Shown here one piece after another: positions 25,408 through 34,211 of a stretch of DNA of 64,000 nucleotides. How positions within the stretch are numbered: position 1 is the first letter of the stretch; every line of letters starts with the position of its first letter. Origin of the DNA: Paracoccus aerius (GTDB lineage Bacteria > Pseudomonadota > Alphaproteobacteria > Rhodobacterales > Rhodobacteraceae). The notes beneath the pieces were generated by a model. The model searched no databases and had not been told where the DNA came from. It saw only the letters and a list, made by a program, of their open reading frames with translations. Made by a program: the position numbers and the translations under genes. Where the stretch lies: the NCBI RefSeq assembly GCF_014656455.1, contig NZ_BNCL01000008.1, positions 97,063-161,062 on the forward strand, in the 5' to 3' direction.

Positions 25408-26964
25408 ATGAAAGTAACGGATACCAAACACGAATCTGTTGCGCTGTTTCCAGGCCATCCCCGGGCTCGGCACGACGAGGATCACCGCCGCCATCTGAAC
25501 GATCCGGGCGGTCGCGCCCTGGCCATTGCCCGGCGGCAGGAACAGCCCGCCACGGGGCGGCCGCTGGCCGTCGACCTGGACGGGACGCTGATCCGGTCGG
25601 ACCTGCTGATCGAGACGGCCTTCGCCGAACTGGGCCGGCAGCCCCTGTCGCTGGTCGGCATGGTCGGCGCCCTGGCCGGCGGCAAGGCCGCGCTGAAGCA
25701 CAAGCTGGCAGAAAACGCCGATTTCGACCCGTCCACCCTGCCCTATGATCCCGTGGTGCTGGATTACATCCGGGCGGCGCGCGCGCAGGGGCGGCAGGTC
25801 TATCTGGCATCGGCCAGCCATGAACGGCTGGTCAAGGCCGTCGCGGACCACCTGGGCCTGTTCGCGGGCTGGTTCGCGTCCAATGCCGAAACGAATTGCG
25901 GCGGCAGGGTCAAGGCGCAGAAGCTGGTCGCGGCCTTTGGCGAAGGCGGCTTCGACTATATCGGCAACGACGCGGCGGATCTGCGGGTTTGGGACAAGGC
26001 CGGCAAGGCCATCGCGATCCGCACATCCGGGCGCGTGAACCAGGATCTGAAACGGGCGCATCGCGATGTCGAGGTGCTGTCCTGGGAAAGGCCGACCTGG
26101 CGCAGCTGGGCCAAGCTGGCGCGCACCCACCAGTATTCCAAGAACGCCCTGCTGTTCGTGCCGCTGATCACCGCCCATGCCTTCGAGCTGGTGGCCTTTC
26201 TGCAGGTCTTCCTGGCCTTCGTGGCCTTTTCGCTCTGCGCGTCCAGCGTCTATATCCTGAACGACCTTGTCGATCTGCAGGATGACCGCAAGCACCGGAC
26301 GAAATGCAACCGCCCCCTGGCCAAGGGGACGATCCCGCTGGCGCAGGCGCTTGTGGCGATGCCGGTCCTGCTGGCCCTGTCGATGGGTCTGGCGGCAGCC
26401 ATCTCGTTGCCGTTCCTGGGCATCCTGGTGATCTATTGCGTTCTGACCACCACCTATTCCTTCTTGCTGAAGCGCAAGGCGCTGCTTGATGTCCTGTCGC
26501 TTGCGGGCCTTTACACCCTGCGCGTCATCGGCGGCGCGGTGGTGCTGGGCGTGACCGTGTCGGCCTGGCTTCTGGCCTTTTCGATGGCGCTGTTCCTTTC
26601 GCTGGCGCTGATCAAGCGGTTCGTCGAACTGGCCGCGCGGCTGGATGCCCACCTGCCCGACAGCAGCAGCCGCGGCTATCGCAACACCGACGCAGACCTG
26701 GTGATGATGCTGGCGGCCGCGTCCGGCTTCAACGCGGTCACCGTGTTCATCCTTTATGTCTCGAACGAAAGCATGACGCTGCTCTACAGCACGCCGCAGA
26801 TCCTGTGGCTGGCGGCACCGATCCTGACCTACTGGATTGCGCGGATGCTGATGCTTGCGCATCGTAGGGTCATGGATGACGATCCGGTGGCATTCGCGAC
26901 GCGGGACAGGGCCAGCATGATCTGCGGCGCCCTGATCGGTCTGGTGATGTTCGCAGGGGCGTGA
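25408..26964 (+). CDS. HAD phosphatase - UbiA prenyltransferase fusion, DPPR synthase-like
   Basis: This 518-residue protein fuses an N-terminal HAD phosphatase to a C-terminal UbiA-family membrane prenyltransferase. HAD motif I is DLDGT with nucleophile Asp56 and Asp58. Motif II lies in YLASASHE, and the later motifs in VKAQKLVAAFGE and YIGNDAADLRVWD. The UbiA part has about nine helices and the catalytic NDLVDLQDD motif from residue 285. Mycobacterial Rv3806c (DPPR synthase) transfers phosphoribose from PRPP to decaprenyl phosphate, and a phosphatase then removes the 5-phosphate; this fusion would carry out both steps. The neighbours DprE1-like and DprE2-like support this. The ATG at 25408 was chosen; a start at 25363 is possible. 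Confidence 0.85.
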   Translation: MKVTDTKHESVALFPGHPRARHDEDHRRHLNDPGGRALAIARRQEQPATGRPLAVDLDGTLIRSDLLIETAFAELGRQPLSLVGMVGALAGGKAALKHKLAENADFDPSTLPYDPVVLDYIRAARAQGRQVYLASASHERLVKAVADHLGLFAGWFASNAETNCGGRVKAQKLVAAFGEGGFDYIGNDAADLRVWDKAGKAIAIRTSGRVNQDLKRAHRDVEVLSWERPTWRSWAKLARTHQYSKNALLFVPLITAHAFELVAFLQVFLAFVAFSLCASSVYILNDLVDLQDDRKHRTKCNRPLAKGTIPLAQALVAMPVLLALSMGLAAAISLPFLGILVIYCVLTTTYSFLLKRKALLDVLSLAGLYTLRVIGGAVVLGVTVSAWLLAFSMALFLSLALIKRFVELAARLDAHLPDSSSRGYRNTDADLVMMLAAASGFNAVTVFILYVSNESMTLLYSTPQILWLAAPILTYWIARMLMLAHRRVMDDDPVAFATRDRASMICGALIGLVMFAGA

Positions 26965-27026
26965 TCCATGGTGGCAAGCAGCGCCGCCTGCGCAGGGCCG
27001 CGGTTCTTTCGGTGGAGCAGTGTCGT

Positions 27027-27416
27027 ATGACCATCGCCATTCGCTATGTCCTTTTCGCGATCGTTTCGACGCTGGTGAACTTCGCGACGCAGGAAGCCGT
27101 TATCCGCGTGGCGCCGCTGGGCCTGTCCATCCTGGCAGGCACGGCGGCGGGTTTTGCGGTCAAATATGTGCTGGACAAGAAATGGGTCTTCTATGACGGC
27201 TATACCAGCCACGGCGACGAGGCCCGAAAGGTGACGCTTTATGCCGCCTTCAGCGTGCTGACGACCATGGTGTTCTGGGGGTTCGAGATCGCGTTTTGGA
27301 TTATCTGGCAGACCGACCTTGCCAAATACGCGGGCGGCGCGATCGGGCTTGCCATCGGCTATGCCGCGAAATTCGCGCTTGATCGCCGCTTCGTCTTCCA
27401 GGCGGCTGCCGCCTGA
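27027..27416 (+). CDS. GtrA family small membrane protein
   Basis: This 129-residue protein has four predicted transmembrane helices, beginning TIAIRYVLFAIVSTLVNF with the GtrA signature LDKKWVFYDG in the middle and FALDRRFVF at the end. GtrA proteins help move lipid-linked sugars across the membrane. In mycobacteria the GtrA protein Rv3789 is encoded directly before dprE1, as in this window. GGAG lies about 9 nt before the ATG, and its stop overlaps the next start by one base. A longer frame from a GTG at 26961 would add 22 unlikely residues. Confidence 0.88.
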   Translation: MTIAIRYVLFAIVSTLVNFATQEAVIRVAPLGLSILAGTAAGFAVKYVLDKKWVFYDGYTSHGDEARKVTLYAAFSVLTTMVFWGFEIAFWIIWQTDLAKYAGGAIGLAIGYAAKFALDRRFVFQAAAA

Positions 27417-28747
27417 TGTTGCTGGAGGGTTGGGGAAGGTATCCGCGTTTCGAAAGCGAAGCCCTTGGCCTGGGCGACCCCCTTGCGGTGCCCGGCCTTG
27501 TGGCGTCAAGCCGCGGCATCATCGCGCGCGGCAACGGGCGCGCCTATGGGGACGCGGCCATCGGGACAAGGCGGACGCTTGGCGCGCTTGGGCTTGACCG
27601 GATGAAGGCCTTCGATCCGCAAAGCGGGCGCCTGACGGTCGAGGCGGGCATGCTGCTGTCCGACATCCTGGCGGCCTTCCTGCCGCGCGGCTTCTTTCCG
27701 CCCGTCGTGCCGGGGACGAAGCTGGTCACCGTGGGCGGGATGATCGCGGCCGATGTCCACGGCAAGAACCACCACCGCGACGGCAGCTTCGGCGATCATC
27801 TGGAACAACTGACCCTTGTCCTGCCATCCGGGCAGGCGGTCGCCTGCGGGCCGTCCGAGAATGCCGACCTGTTCCGCGCCACCGTCGGCGGCATGGGACT
27901 GACAGGCATCATCACCGGGGCGACCTTCCGCATGAAGCCCGTCGAGACCGGCTGGATCCGGCAACGCACGATCGTCGCCAAGGATCTTGCCGGCGCGCTG
28001 AAGGCCCTGGATGACAGCGACGCGGCCACCTATTCCGTGGCCTGGATCGACTGCGTGGCACGGGGCGCGGGGCTGGGGCGGTCGCTTATCTTCGCGGGCG
28101 AGCATGCCACCCGGCAAGAGGTTTCATCCGAACGCCCCGACGCCCCGCTGCTGCCCCTGGCCAGCCCCGGCCGGCTGGGCGTTCCCTTCGACCTGCCCGC
28201 CATGACCTTGAACAAGGCCTCGGTCGCGGCCTTCAACGAACTTTACTTCCGGCGCGGCGCCCGAAACGGCGACAAGCCCTTCCTGACCCACTGGCATCCC
28301 TATTTCTTCCCACTGGACGGGGTGGACCGGTGGAACCGGATCTATGGCCGCCGGGGCTTTTTGCAGCATCAATGCGTGGTGCCGCCCGCCACTGCCCATG
28401 CGGCCCTGGCCGAGATCCTGGACCGCATCACCCGGTCGGGAAAGGCCTCGTTCCTGGCGGTGCTCAAGAAGATGGGGGCGGGGGGCAGCCTGATGTCCTT
28501 TCCCATGCCGGGATATACGCTGGCGCTTGACCTGCGCGTCACGGACGAAACCTTCGCTCTTCTGGACCAGATCGACCGGATCGTCGTCGCGGCAGGCGGG
28601 CGGCTTTATCTGGCGAAGGATGCAAGGCAGTCCCGCCAAACCTTCGAGGCGGGCTATCCTACCTTGGGACGCTTCAACGACCTCCGCAGCGCCATCGGCG
28701 CCCCCGGCCACATGGCCTCTCATCTTTCAAGCAGGCTTGGCATATGA
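27416..28747 (+). CDS. FAD-dependent decaprenylphosphoryl-ribose 2-oxidase-like protein (DprE1-like)
   Basis: This 443-residue flavoprotein resembles DprE1, which oxidises the 2-OH of polyprenyl-phosphoryl-ribose. The FAD-binding part shows ARGNGRAYGD (residues 37-46) and ADVHGKNHHRDGSFGDHL (His115 onward), the characteristic DprE1 loop. The C-terminal substrate part has LMSFPMPGYTLALDL and RLYLAKDAR, with Lys401 equivalent to the mycobacterial catalytic Lys. The position of the Cys attacked by benzothiazinone drugs is Ala370 here. Length is normal. It would act with the next SDR to give polyprenyl-phosphoryl-arabinose. Confidence 0.88.
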   Translation: MLLEGWGRYPRFESEALGLGDPLAVPGLVASSRGIIARGNGRAYGDAAIGTRRTLGALGLDRMKAFDPQSGRLTVEAGMLLSDILAAFLPRGFFPPVVPGTKLVTVGGMIAADVHGKNHHRDGSFGDHLEQLTLVLPSGQAVACGPSENADLFRATVGGMGLTGIITGATFRMKPVETGWIRQRTIVAKDLAGALKALDDSDAATYSVAWIDCVARGAGLGRSLIFAGEHATRQEVSSERPDAPLLPLASPGRLGVPFDLPAMTLNKASVAAFNELYFRRGARNGDKPFLTHWHPYFFPLDGVDRWNRIYGRRGFLQHQCVVPPATAHAALAEILDRITRSGKASFLAVLKKMGAGGSLMSFPMPGYTLALDLRVTDETFALLDQIDRIVVAAGGRLYLAKDARQSRQTFEAGYPTLGRFNDLRSAIGAPGHMASHLSSRLGI

Positions 28748-29493
28748 CAGAGAACCGCAAGACGATGCTGCTGATCGGCGCCACCTCGGATATCGGGCGC
28801 GCGACGGCTATGGCCTATGCCGAGGCGGGGTGGCAGGTGCTTCTGGCCGCCCGCAACGTGCAATCGGCCCAACGCAATGCAGACGACATCGCCACGCGCA
28901 CCGGCGCAGGCGTCGGGGTCCATGCGCTTGACATCCTGCACAGCGACGCCATGCCGGGCTTCGTGGACGGCCTGCCGGTCCTTCCGGACACGGTGGTCTG
29001 CGTGGTGGGCGAGATGGGCGACCAGGAACGCGCGCAGGTCGAGTTTGACCATGCCGCCATGGTGTTCCGCACCAATTTCGAGGGGCCGTCCCTGCTGCTG
29101 GGGCATTTTGCGAACCGCTTCCTGGCGCGCGGCTCGGGTTCCATTGTCGGGGTCAGCTCGGTGGCGGGCGATCGGGGGCGCGGCACGAACTACATCTATG
29201 GCGCTGCAAAGGCCGGGTTCACGGCCTTCCTGTCGGGCCTGCGCAACCGCCTGGCCCCCAGCGGCCTGCGCGTGGTCACCGTCAAGCCGGGCTTTGTCCG
29301 GACGCGGATGACGGCGGGCATGAAGCTGCCCGGCCTGCTGACCGCGGAACCCGCCGAGGTGGGCGCCGCGATCCTTGCCGCAGCCGAAGGCAAGCGCGGC
29401 CGCGACGTGATCTATGTCCGCCCCGTCTGGCGCGGGGTGATGTCGGTGATCGGCGCCATCCCCGAGCCGATCTTCAAGAAGCTCAAGCTCTGA
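28744..29493 (+). CDS. short-chain dehydrogenase, DprE2-like keto-reductase
   Basis: This 249-residue SDR overlaps the DprE1-like gene by 4 nt (ATGA), implying coupled translation. The cofactor motif is GATSDIG (residues 12-18), a serine lies in VGVSSVAG, and the catalytic Tyr152/Lys156 pair lies in IYGAAKAGF. By analogy with DprE2 it would reduce the 2-keto intermediate to polyprenyl-phosphoryl-D-arabinose with NADH. The assignment rests on gene order and SDR motifs, because SDRs alone are not diagnostic. Confidence 0.85.
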   Translation: MTENRKTMLLIGATSDIGRATAMAYAEAGWQVLLAARNVQSAQRNADDIATRTGAGVGVHALDILHSDAMPGFVDGLPVLPDTVVCVVGEMGDQERAQVEFDHAAMVFRTNFEGPSLLLGHFANRFLARGSGSIVGVSSVAGDRGRGTNYIYGAAKAGFTAFLSGLRNRLAPSGLRVVTVKPGFVRTRMTAGMKLPGLLTAEPAEVGAAILAAAEGKRGRDVIYVRPVWRGVMSVIGAIPEPIFKKLKL

Positions 29494-29494
29494 C

Positions 29495-31057
29495 ATGGCG
29501 CAGCCCCTGGCCAGCCGCAGCGCCGCTGTGGAAGGGATCGTTTCCCGTCCCGGCCGGTTGATCATCGGCCTGGCCGTCCTGGCGGCCCTGCTGCTGGTCC
29601 TGCCGGGGCGGACGGTGGCCACGCGTGGGCTTGACGAGCTGTTCTACATCCTGGACGGGGCGAACCGCGTCCTGTCGGGGCAGGTGCCGGGGCGCGACTT
29701 CATCACCGCGCAGGGGCCGCTGGTCCATTACCTGCCTGCGTTCGGGGCATGGCTGGGCGGATGGGGCGCGGCCTTGCCGGTGGCGGTGGGGGTCGTGCTG
29801 GTCGTCCTTGCGCCGGTCATGGCCCATGTCCTGACCTCGCGCCTGGATCCGGCGCTGGCCCTGCTGTCGGCCGCCTTTCTGGTTCTTGTGCTTGCCGCGC
29901 CGATGAACCTGGGCGAGCCGATGACCGCGCTGTCCTTTGCCCAGTTCCACAACCGGATCGGCTGGGTGGCGCTTGCCCTGCTGCTGGTGATGGTCCTGCC
30001 CCCGCTGCAGTCGGGTATGGACAGACGCGATGCGGCGGCTGCGGCGGTCCTGGCTTTCGCGATGATCCATGTCCGGCTGACCTATGGACTGGCGGCGGTG
30101 GCGGTCCTGGCCTTCATCCTGTGCGACCGGCGCCAGCGGGGGTGGGCGGCGCTTGCTCTGCTGGGCGCGGCCTTGGGCACGCTTGTCACAGCGCTGATCT
30201 GGGGCGGCCTGCCCGGATACCTGCAAGCCACCACGACGGCCTGGGGCGCAGGGGGGCTTCTTCGGGGAAGCTGGGGCGACATCATCGACCACGCCCTTGT
30301 CAGCTTCACCGACTACGTCCTTCTGGGCCTGATCGCGGGCATCTCTCTGTGGCGGCGGTGGAGCCTTCGATACGCGCTGTTCTTCATCCTTTGCGCCCTT
30401 GGCGGCTTCTCGATCATCAACCACAACGAACAGCGTTGGGGCATCCTTGCCCTGCATGCCGGTGCAATCGTCGCGGCCGGTCGTATCCTGCGGGAAGGCG
30501 ATGGCCCCCGCCCGCCCATCCTGGGAAACAGCGCGGGCGCCACGCTGCTGGTCCTGGTGATGATGCTGCCGACGATCCTGCACAACGGGATCGCCCTGGG
30601 GCTGCATGTCACGGCAGCCGTGACGGGCGCGGGGCGGCCCCTGCCCCTTCCGGGGATGGAGGGGGTGCGGCTTGCCGACCTTTGGACCGGTGGCGACTTC
30701 GGCGGCGCGAACCGGTATCTTGGCACGGTCGAGGATGGCATCCGCGCCTTGTCGGCCCTTGACCCGCAGCCCGAAAGCATTGCCGTTCTGGGCGCGGCCG
30801 ATCCCTTCTCGGCTGCCCTGGGCCTGCGCCCGGCCAGGGGCTTCATGCCCGTGATGCGGTGGCTGAACACGCTTGGCCCCGCGGACCATCCCGCGCCCGA
30901 AGCCCTGTTCGCCGATGCCGAGGTCGTCCTTGTCCGCGCGGGCGGGTCCGACCCCGTCCGCGCGCTTTACCTGCCCTTCGTGGAAAGCAACTTCACGCTG
31001 ATCCGGCAAACCGAGTTCTGGCAGATCCATCGCCGCGCGCCGGCTGCCCGGCCATGA
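29495..31057 (+). CDS. polytopic membrane protein, putative GT-C glycosyltransferase (paralogue 1 of 3)
   Basis: This 520-residue protein has about ten or more transmembrane helices and a C-terminal soluble tail. The first periplasmic loop carries an acidic pair (Asp47-Glu48 in LDELFYILDGANRVLSG) followed by GQVPGRDF at 62-69, the layout of GT-C transferases that use polyprenyl-phosphate sugars (catalytic acidic pair after helix 1). It shares LSFAQFHNRIGW with its two downstream paralogues. It follows the DprE2-like gene by one nucleotide, suggesting that it uses the arabinose-type donor. The exact family is not one I recognise. Confidence 0.75.
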   Translation: MAQPLASRSAAVEGIVSRPGRLIIGLAVLAALLLVLPGRTVATRGLDELFYILDGANRVLSGQVPGRDFITAQGPLVHYLPAFGAWLGGWGAALPVAVGVVLVVLAPVMAHVLTSRLDPALALLSAAFLVLVLAAPMNLGEPMTALSFAQFHNRIGWVALALLLVMVLPPLQSGMDRRDAAAAAVLAFAMIHVRLTYGLAAVAVLAFILCDRRQRGWAALALLGAALGTLVTALIWGGLPGYLQATTTAWGAGGLLRGSWGDIIDHALVSFTDYVLLGLIAGISLWRRWSLRYALFFILCALGGFSIINHNEQRWGILALHAGAIVAAGRILREGDGPRPPILGNSAGATLLVLVMMLPTILHNGIALGLHVTAAVTGAGRPLPLPGMEGVRLADLWTGGDFGGANRYLGTVEDGIRALSALDPQPESIAVLGAADPFSAALGLRPARGFMPVMRWLNTLGPADHPAPEALFADAEVVLVRAGGSDPVRALYLPFVESNFTLIRQTEFWQIHRRAPAARP

Positions 31058-32565
31058 TGCGGCAGGCCACCGCACCCGTCCTGATCGCCCTGATCGGGCT
31101 GTCCTGCGCCCTGATCCTGGGCGCGCCCGGCCGCACGATCACAAGCGCCTTTGCCAATGACGTGCTGATCTTCCTTGATGGCGCGCATCGCATCAGCCGG
31201 GGGCAGGTGCCGAACCGGGATTTCCACACCGCGCTTGGGCCGCTGGTCTATCTGATCCCGGCTGCCGGTTACTGGATCACCGGAAGCCTTGGCGGGGCGC
31301 TTCCGGTGGGAATGGCCCTGGTGATCCTGTTCTTCACGCTTCTTGCGGCCCATGTTCTGGGATCGCGCCTGCATCCGCTTCTGGCGGTGCCAGTCGGGGC
31401 CTTCCTGATCCTGCTGCTTGCGGTGCCGATCAACCTGGGCGACCGGATCGGCGCCCTGTCCTTCGCCATGTTCTACAACCGGATCGGCTGGGCGGCGCTT
31501 GGGCTGCTGGTCATCATGTATCTGCCGCCCCTGGTCCCCAGGCCGTGGCAGGAAGCGCGTGACGTGCTGTGCGCGGCGGCGCTGACCCTGCTTCAGCTTT
31601 ACAGCAAGCTGACCTATGGCGCCGTTGCGCTTGCCTTCCTGGTCTTCCTAGCCGTCATCCCGGGCCAGCGGCGCCGGGCGGCGCTTGCGCTGGCCGTAGT
31701 CATGGCGGCGGCTGCCGTGGCCGAGCTTTTCTGGCGCGGCACCGCAAGCCACCTGGCCGACCTGGTGGAAACGGCCCGGATCAGCGGCGGGCGGGGAACG
31801 GGCGCGCTGATCAACGTCACCTTGCGCAATTTCGCCGACCTCGCTGTCTTCGCCCTGATCGCAGGCCTGGCGCTGTGGCAGGAAAGGTCGCTGCGGGATG
31901 CGGTCTTCTATGCCGGCTGCGTGGCGGCGGGGCTGCTGATCGTCAGCCAGAATGCCCATAACTGGGGGGTCATCACGCTTTATGCCGGATCGGCGGTGGC
32001 GGCGCAGCGGCTTGTGGGCAGCGCGGGAACCCTGGCAGCCGCAACGCCCCTGCTGCTTCTGGCATTCACCCTGCCGCCGACGCTGTATCACGCCTCGGCC
32101 CTGGTGCTGCACGGCGCCCTGGCCACGGCCAATGCCGGGACGCCGCTGGGGCTGCCCGGGTTTCGCGATGTCCGATATACCCGGCTGTGGTCCGCAGGCG
32201 ACCACGGCTTTTCGCGCCTTTACGTCGGCAGCTTCGCTTCGGGCGGGCAGGCCCTGCAGCGCCTTGGCCCCGCTATCGGCCGGGTCGCCACGCTGGACTT
32301 CGTGAACCCCTTCCCGGCCGGGCTTGGCCTTCCGCCGCCAAGGGGCGACAATGCCTGGCTGCACTGGAACCGCAATGTCAGCGCGGAACACCACCTGCCG
32401 CCGGCGCAGCTTTACCGCGACGTGGACACGATCATGGAGCCCAGGATCGGGATCAACAGCCTCCAGCTTCGGGGGATCTACGGGTCCTTCATCGACCGCC
32501 ATTTCGTCCCGGTCCTGAAGACGGACGACTGGACGATCCACATGCGGAAGGAGCCGAGGCCGTGA
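31054..32565 (+). CDS. polytopic membrane protein, putative GT-C glycosyltransferase (paralogue 2 of 3)
   Basis: This 503-residue paralogue overlaps the preceding gene by 4 nt. The start MMRQATAPVLIALIGLSCAL leads straight into helix 1. The periplasmic loop has Asn35-Asp36 in place of the Asp-Glu of paralogue 1, followed by GQVPNRDF at 50-57. The family motif LSFAMFYNRIGWAALGLL and the C-terminal PLGLPGFRDVRYTRLWSAGD are shared with its neighbours. A longer frame reaching to 30859 lies inside the upstream gene and was rejected. Successive paralogues could add successive sugars or act on different acceptors. Confidence 0.75.
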   Translation: MMRQATAPVLIALIGLSCALILGAPGRTITSAFANDVLIFLDGAHRISRGQVPNRDFHTALGPLVYLIPAAGYWITGSLGGALPVGMALVILFFTLLAAHVLGSRLHPLLAVPVGAFLILLLAVPINLGDRIGALSFAMFYNRIGWAALGLLVIMYLPPLVPRPWQEARDVLCAAALTLLQLYSKLTYGAVALAFLVFLAVIPGQRRRAALALAVVMAAAAVAELFWRGTASHLADLVETARISGGRGTGALINVTLRNFADLAVFALIAGLALWQERSLRDAVFYAGCVAAGLLIVSQNAHNWGVITLYAGSAVAAQRLVGSAGTLAAATPLLLLAFTLPPTLYHASALVLHGALATANAGTPLGLPGFRDVRYTRLWSAGDHGFSRLYVGSFASGGQALQRLGPAIGRVATLDFVNPFPAGLGLPPPRGDNAWLHWNRNVSAEHHLPPAQLYRDVDTIMEPRIGINSLQLRGIYGSFIDRHFVPVLKTDDWTIHMRKEPRP

Positions 32566-34211
32566 TGCCCGCCAAGGCCCAGCACCAAGCCCAGGCCCAA
32601 GCCCAGGCTCATGGCCGGACAGGCCCGCTGCGCCGGCTGGCGGCCATGCCGCAGGGCCGGATCATCCTGCTGTCCGGCCTGCTGATCGGCCTGGTCCTGG
32701 CCCTTCCGGGCCAGACCGTGACCACCAAATATGTCAACGACCTGTTCATCTTCCTGGAAGGCGCCTACCGCATCCAGACGGGCCAGGTGCCGAATGTGGA
32801 TTTCCGGTCCTCGCTGGGACCGATCGCCTATTACATTCCCGCCCTCGGCCTGGCCCTGGGCGGCAGCCTGGGGGCGGCGATGCCCCTGGGCATGGCGCTG
32901 ACGACGCTGGGCTTTGCGCTGATCGCCTCGCATGTGATCGCGACCCGGATGCGCCCGGCGCTTGGCCTGCCCCTGGCGCTTTATCTTCTGCTGATCGTCG
33001 CGGTGCCGATGAACCCCGGCGAGGGGATCGCGGATCTGTCCTTCGCCATGTTCTACAACCGCATCGGCTGGGCGGCCCTTGGGCTGCTGCTGGTGATGTA
33101 TCTGCCGCCCCTGCGCCCCCGGCGCGGGCAGGGGGGCGCAGATGCCGCCTGTGCCGCGCTGCTGACGCTTCTGATGCTTTACCTCAAGATCAGCTACGGC
33201 CTTGTCTGCATCGCCTTCCTGATCTTCATGCTGTCGGACCGCCGGCAATGGGGATGGGCGGCATCGGCCCTGGCGCTGACGGCGGCGGCGGGCCTGGGGA
33301 TCGAGGCGGTCTGGGGCGGCACCGCAGGCTATCTTGCCGACCTTCGCCTGGCCAGCGAGGTCAGCGGCGACTTTCCCGGCCCGCGCGCGCTTGTGACCGA
33401 ACTGCAGCGAAACCTGCCCGAGATCTGCATCTATGCCATCTTCGCCGCCTTGCTGCTGTGGGCAAGGCGAAGCCTCCGCGATGTCCTGTTCCTAGTATGC
33501 TGCCTTGTGACCGGCATCCTGCTGATCGAGCAGAACTTCCAGATCGTCGGCATCCTGACGCTGGGCGCAGGCGCCGGTGTCGCCGCCGAGGCCAGCCTGC
33601 GCGCCGCCCATCCCCTGCAACGGGGGGTGCCGCTGCTGTTGCTGGCCTTCCTGGCCCCGCCGCTTGTACATTTCTCGGTCGTGCTTGGCCTGCATGGCGG
33701 GCTTGGGCTGGCGCGGCAGGGGGTGCCCTTGTCGCTGCCCAACTACCAGGGGATCAGGCTTGTGCGGCTTTGGAACGAAGGCCAGTATCCCGCCTTCCGG
33801 CGCTATGACGACAGCCTGCGGGACGGGGCTGAGGTCCTGGCGCGGCTTGACGCGCCGGGCCGCGTCCTCGTGCTGGATTTCGTCGGCCCCTTCACCGCAG
33901 GGCTGGGGCTTGCCCCGACCCAGGGCGGCAGCACTTGGCACCACTGGGGCCGCACGGTCGATGCGCGCCACCACATGCCGCCCGACGACTTCCTGGCCGA
34001 TGCAAGGATCGTGATGGAGCCGAAGGCCCCGATCGAGCGGTGGACCACCAATGGCCTGCGCGAGGTTTATGCCGCGGCCCTTGCCGAACGCTTCGTTCTG
34101 GCCGCCGAGACAGAGTTCTGGCGCCTTCACGTGGCCAGGGATGCCCGCCTTGACCTGTCGCCCCCGGGAAGCATGACCACCACCATGCAAAGCAGGACGG
34201 CCCAGCCGTAA
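32565..34211 (+). CDS. polytopic membrane protein, putative GT-C glycosyltransferase (paralogue 3 of 3)
   Basis: This 548-residue paralogue begins with a hydrophilic Gln-Ala repeat (residues 6-15), then helix 1, then Asn58-Asp59 and GQVPNVDF at 73-80. LSFAMFYNRIGWAALGLL and PLSLPNYQGIRLVRLWNEG link it to the previous two, and it is closest to paralogue 2. The ATG overlaps the previous stop by one base; Met28, just before helix 1, is an alternative start. The last 85 nt overlap the 3-prime end of the convergent GT87-type gene, so the C-terminal tail may be variable. Confidence 0.74.
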   Translation: MPAKAQHQAQAQAQAHGRTGPLRRLAAMPQGRIILLSGLLIGLVLALPGQTVTTKYVNDLFIFLEGAYRIQTGQVPNVDFRSSLGPIAYYIPALGLALGGSLGAAMPLGMALTTLGFALIASHVIATRMRPALGLPLALYLLLIVAVPMNPGEGIADLSFAMFYNRIGWAALGLLLVMYLPPLRPRRGQGGADAACAALLTLLMLYLKISYGLVCIAFLIFMLSDRRQWGWAASALALTAAAGLGIEAVWGGTAGYLADLRLASEVSGDFPGPRALVTELQRNLPEICIYAIFAALLLWARRSLRDVLFLVCCLVTGILLIEQNFQIVGILTLGAGAGVAAEASLRAAHPLQRGVPLLLLAFLAPPLVHFSVVLGLHGGLGLARQGVPLSLPNYQGIRLVRLWNEGQYPAFRRYDDSLRDGAEVLARLDAPGRVLVLDFVGPFTAGLGLAPTQGGSTWHHWGRTVDARHHMPPDDFLADARIVMEPKAPIERWTTNGLREVYAAALAERFVLAAETEFWRLHVARDARLDLSPPGSMTTTMQSRTAQP

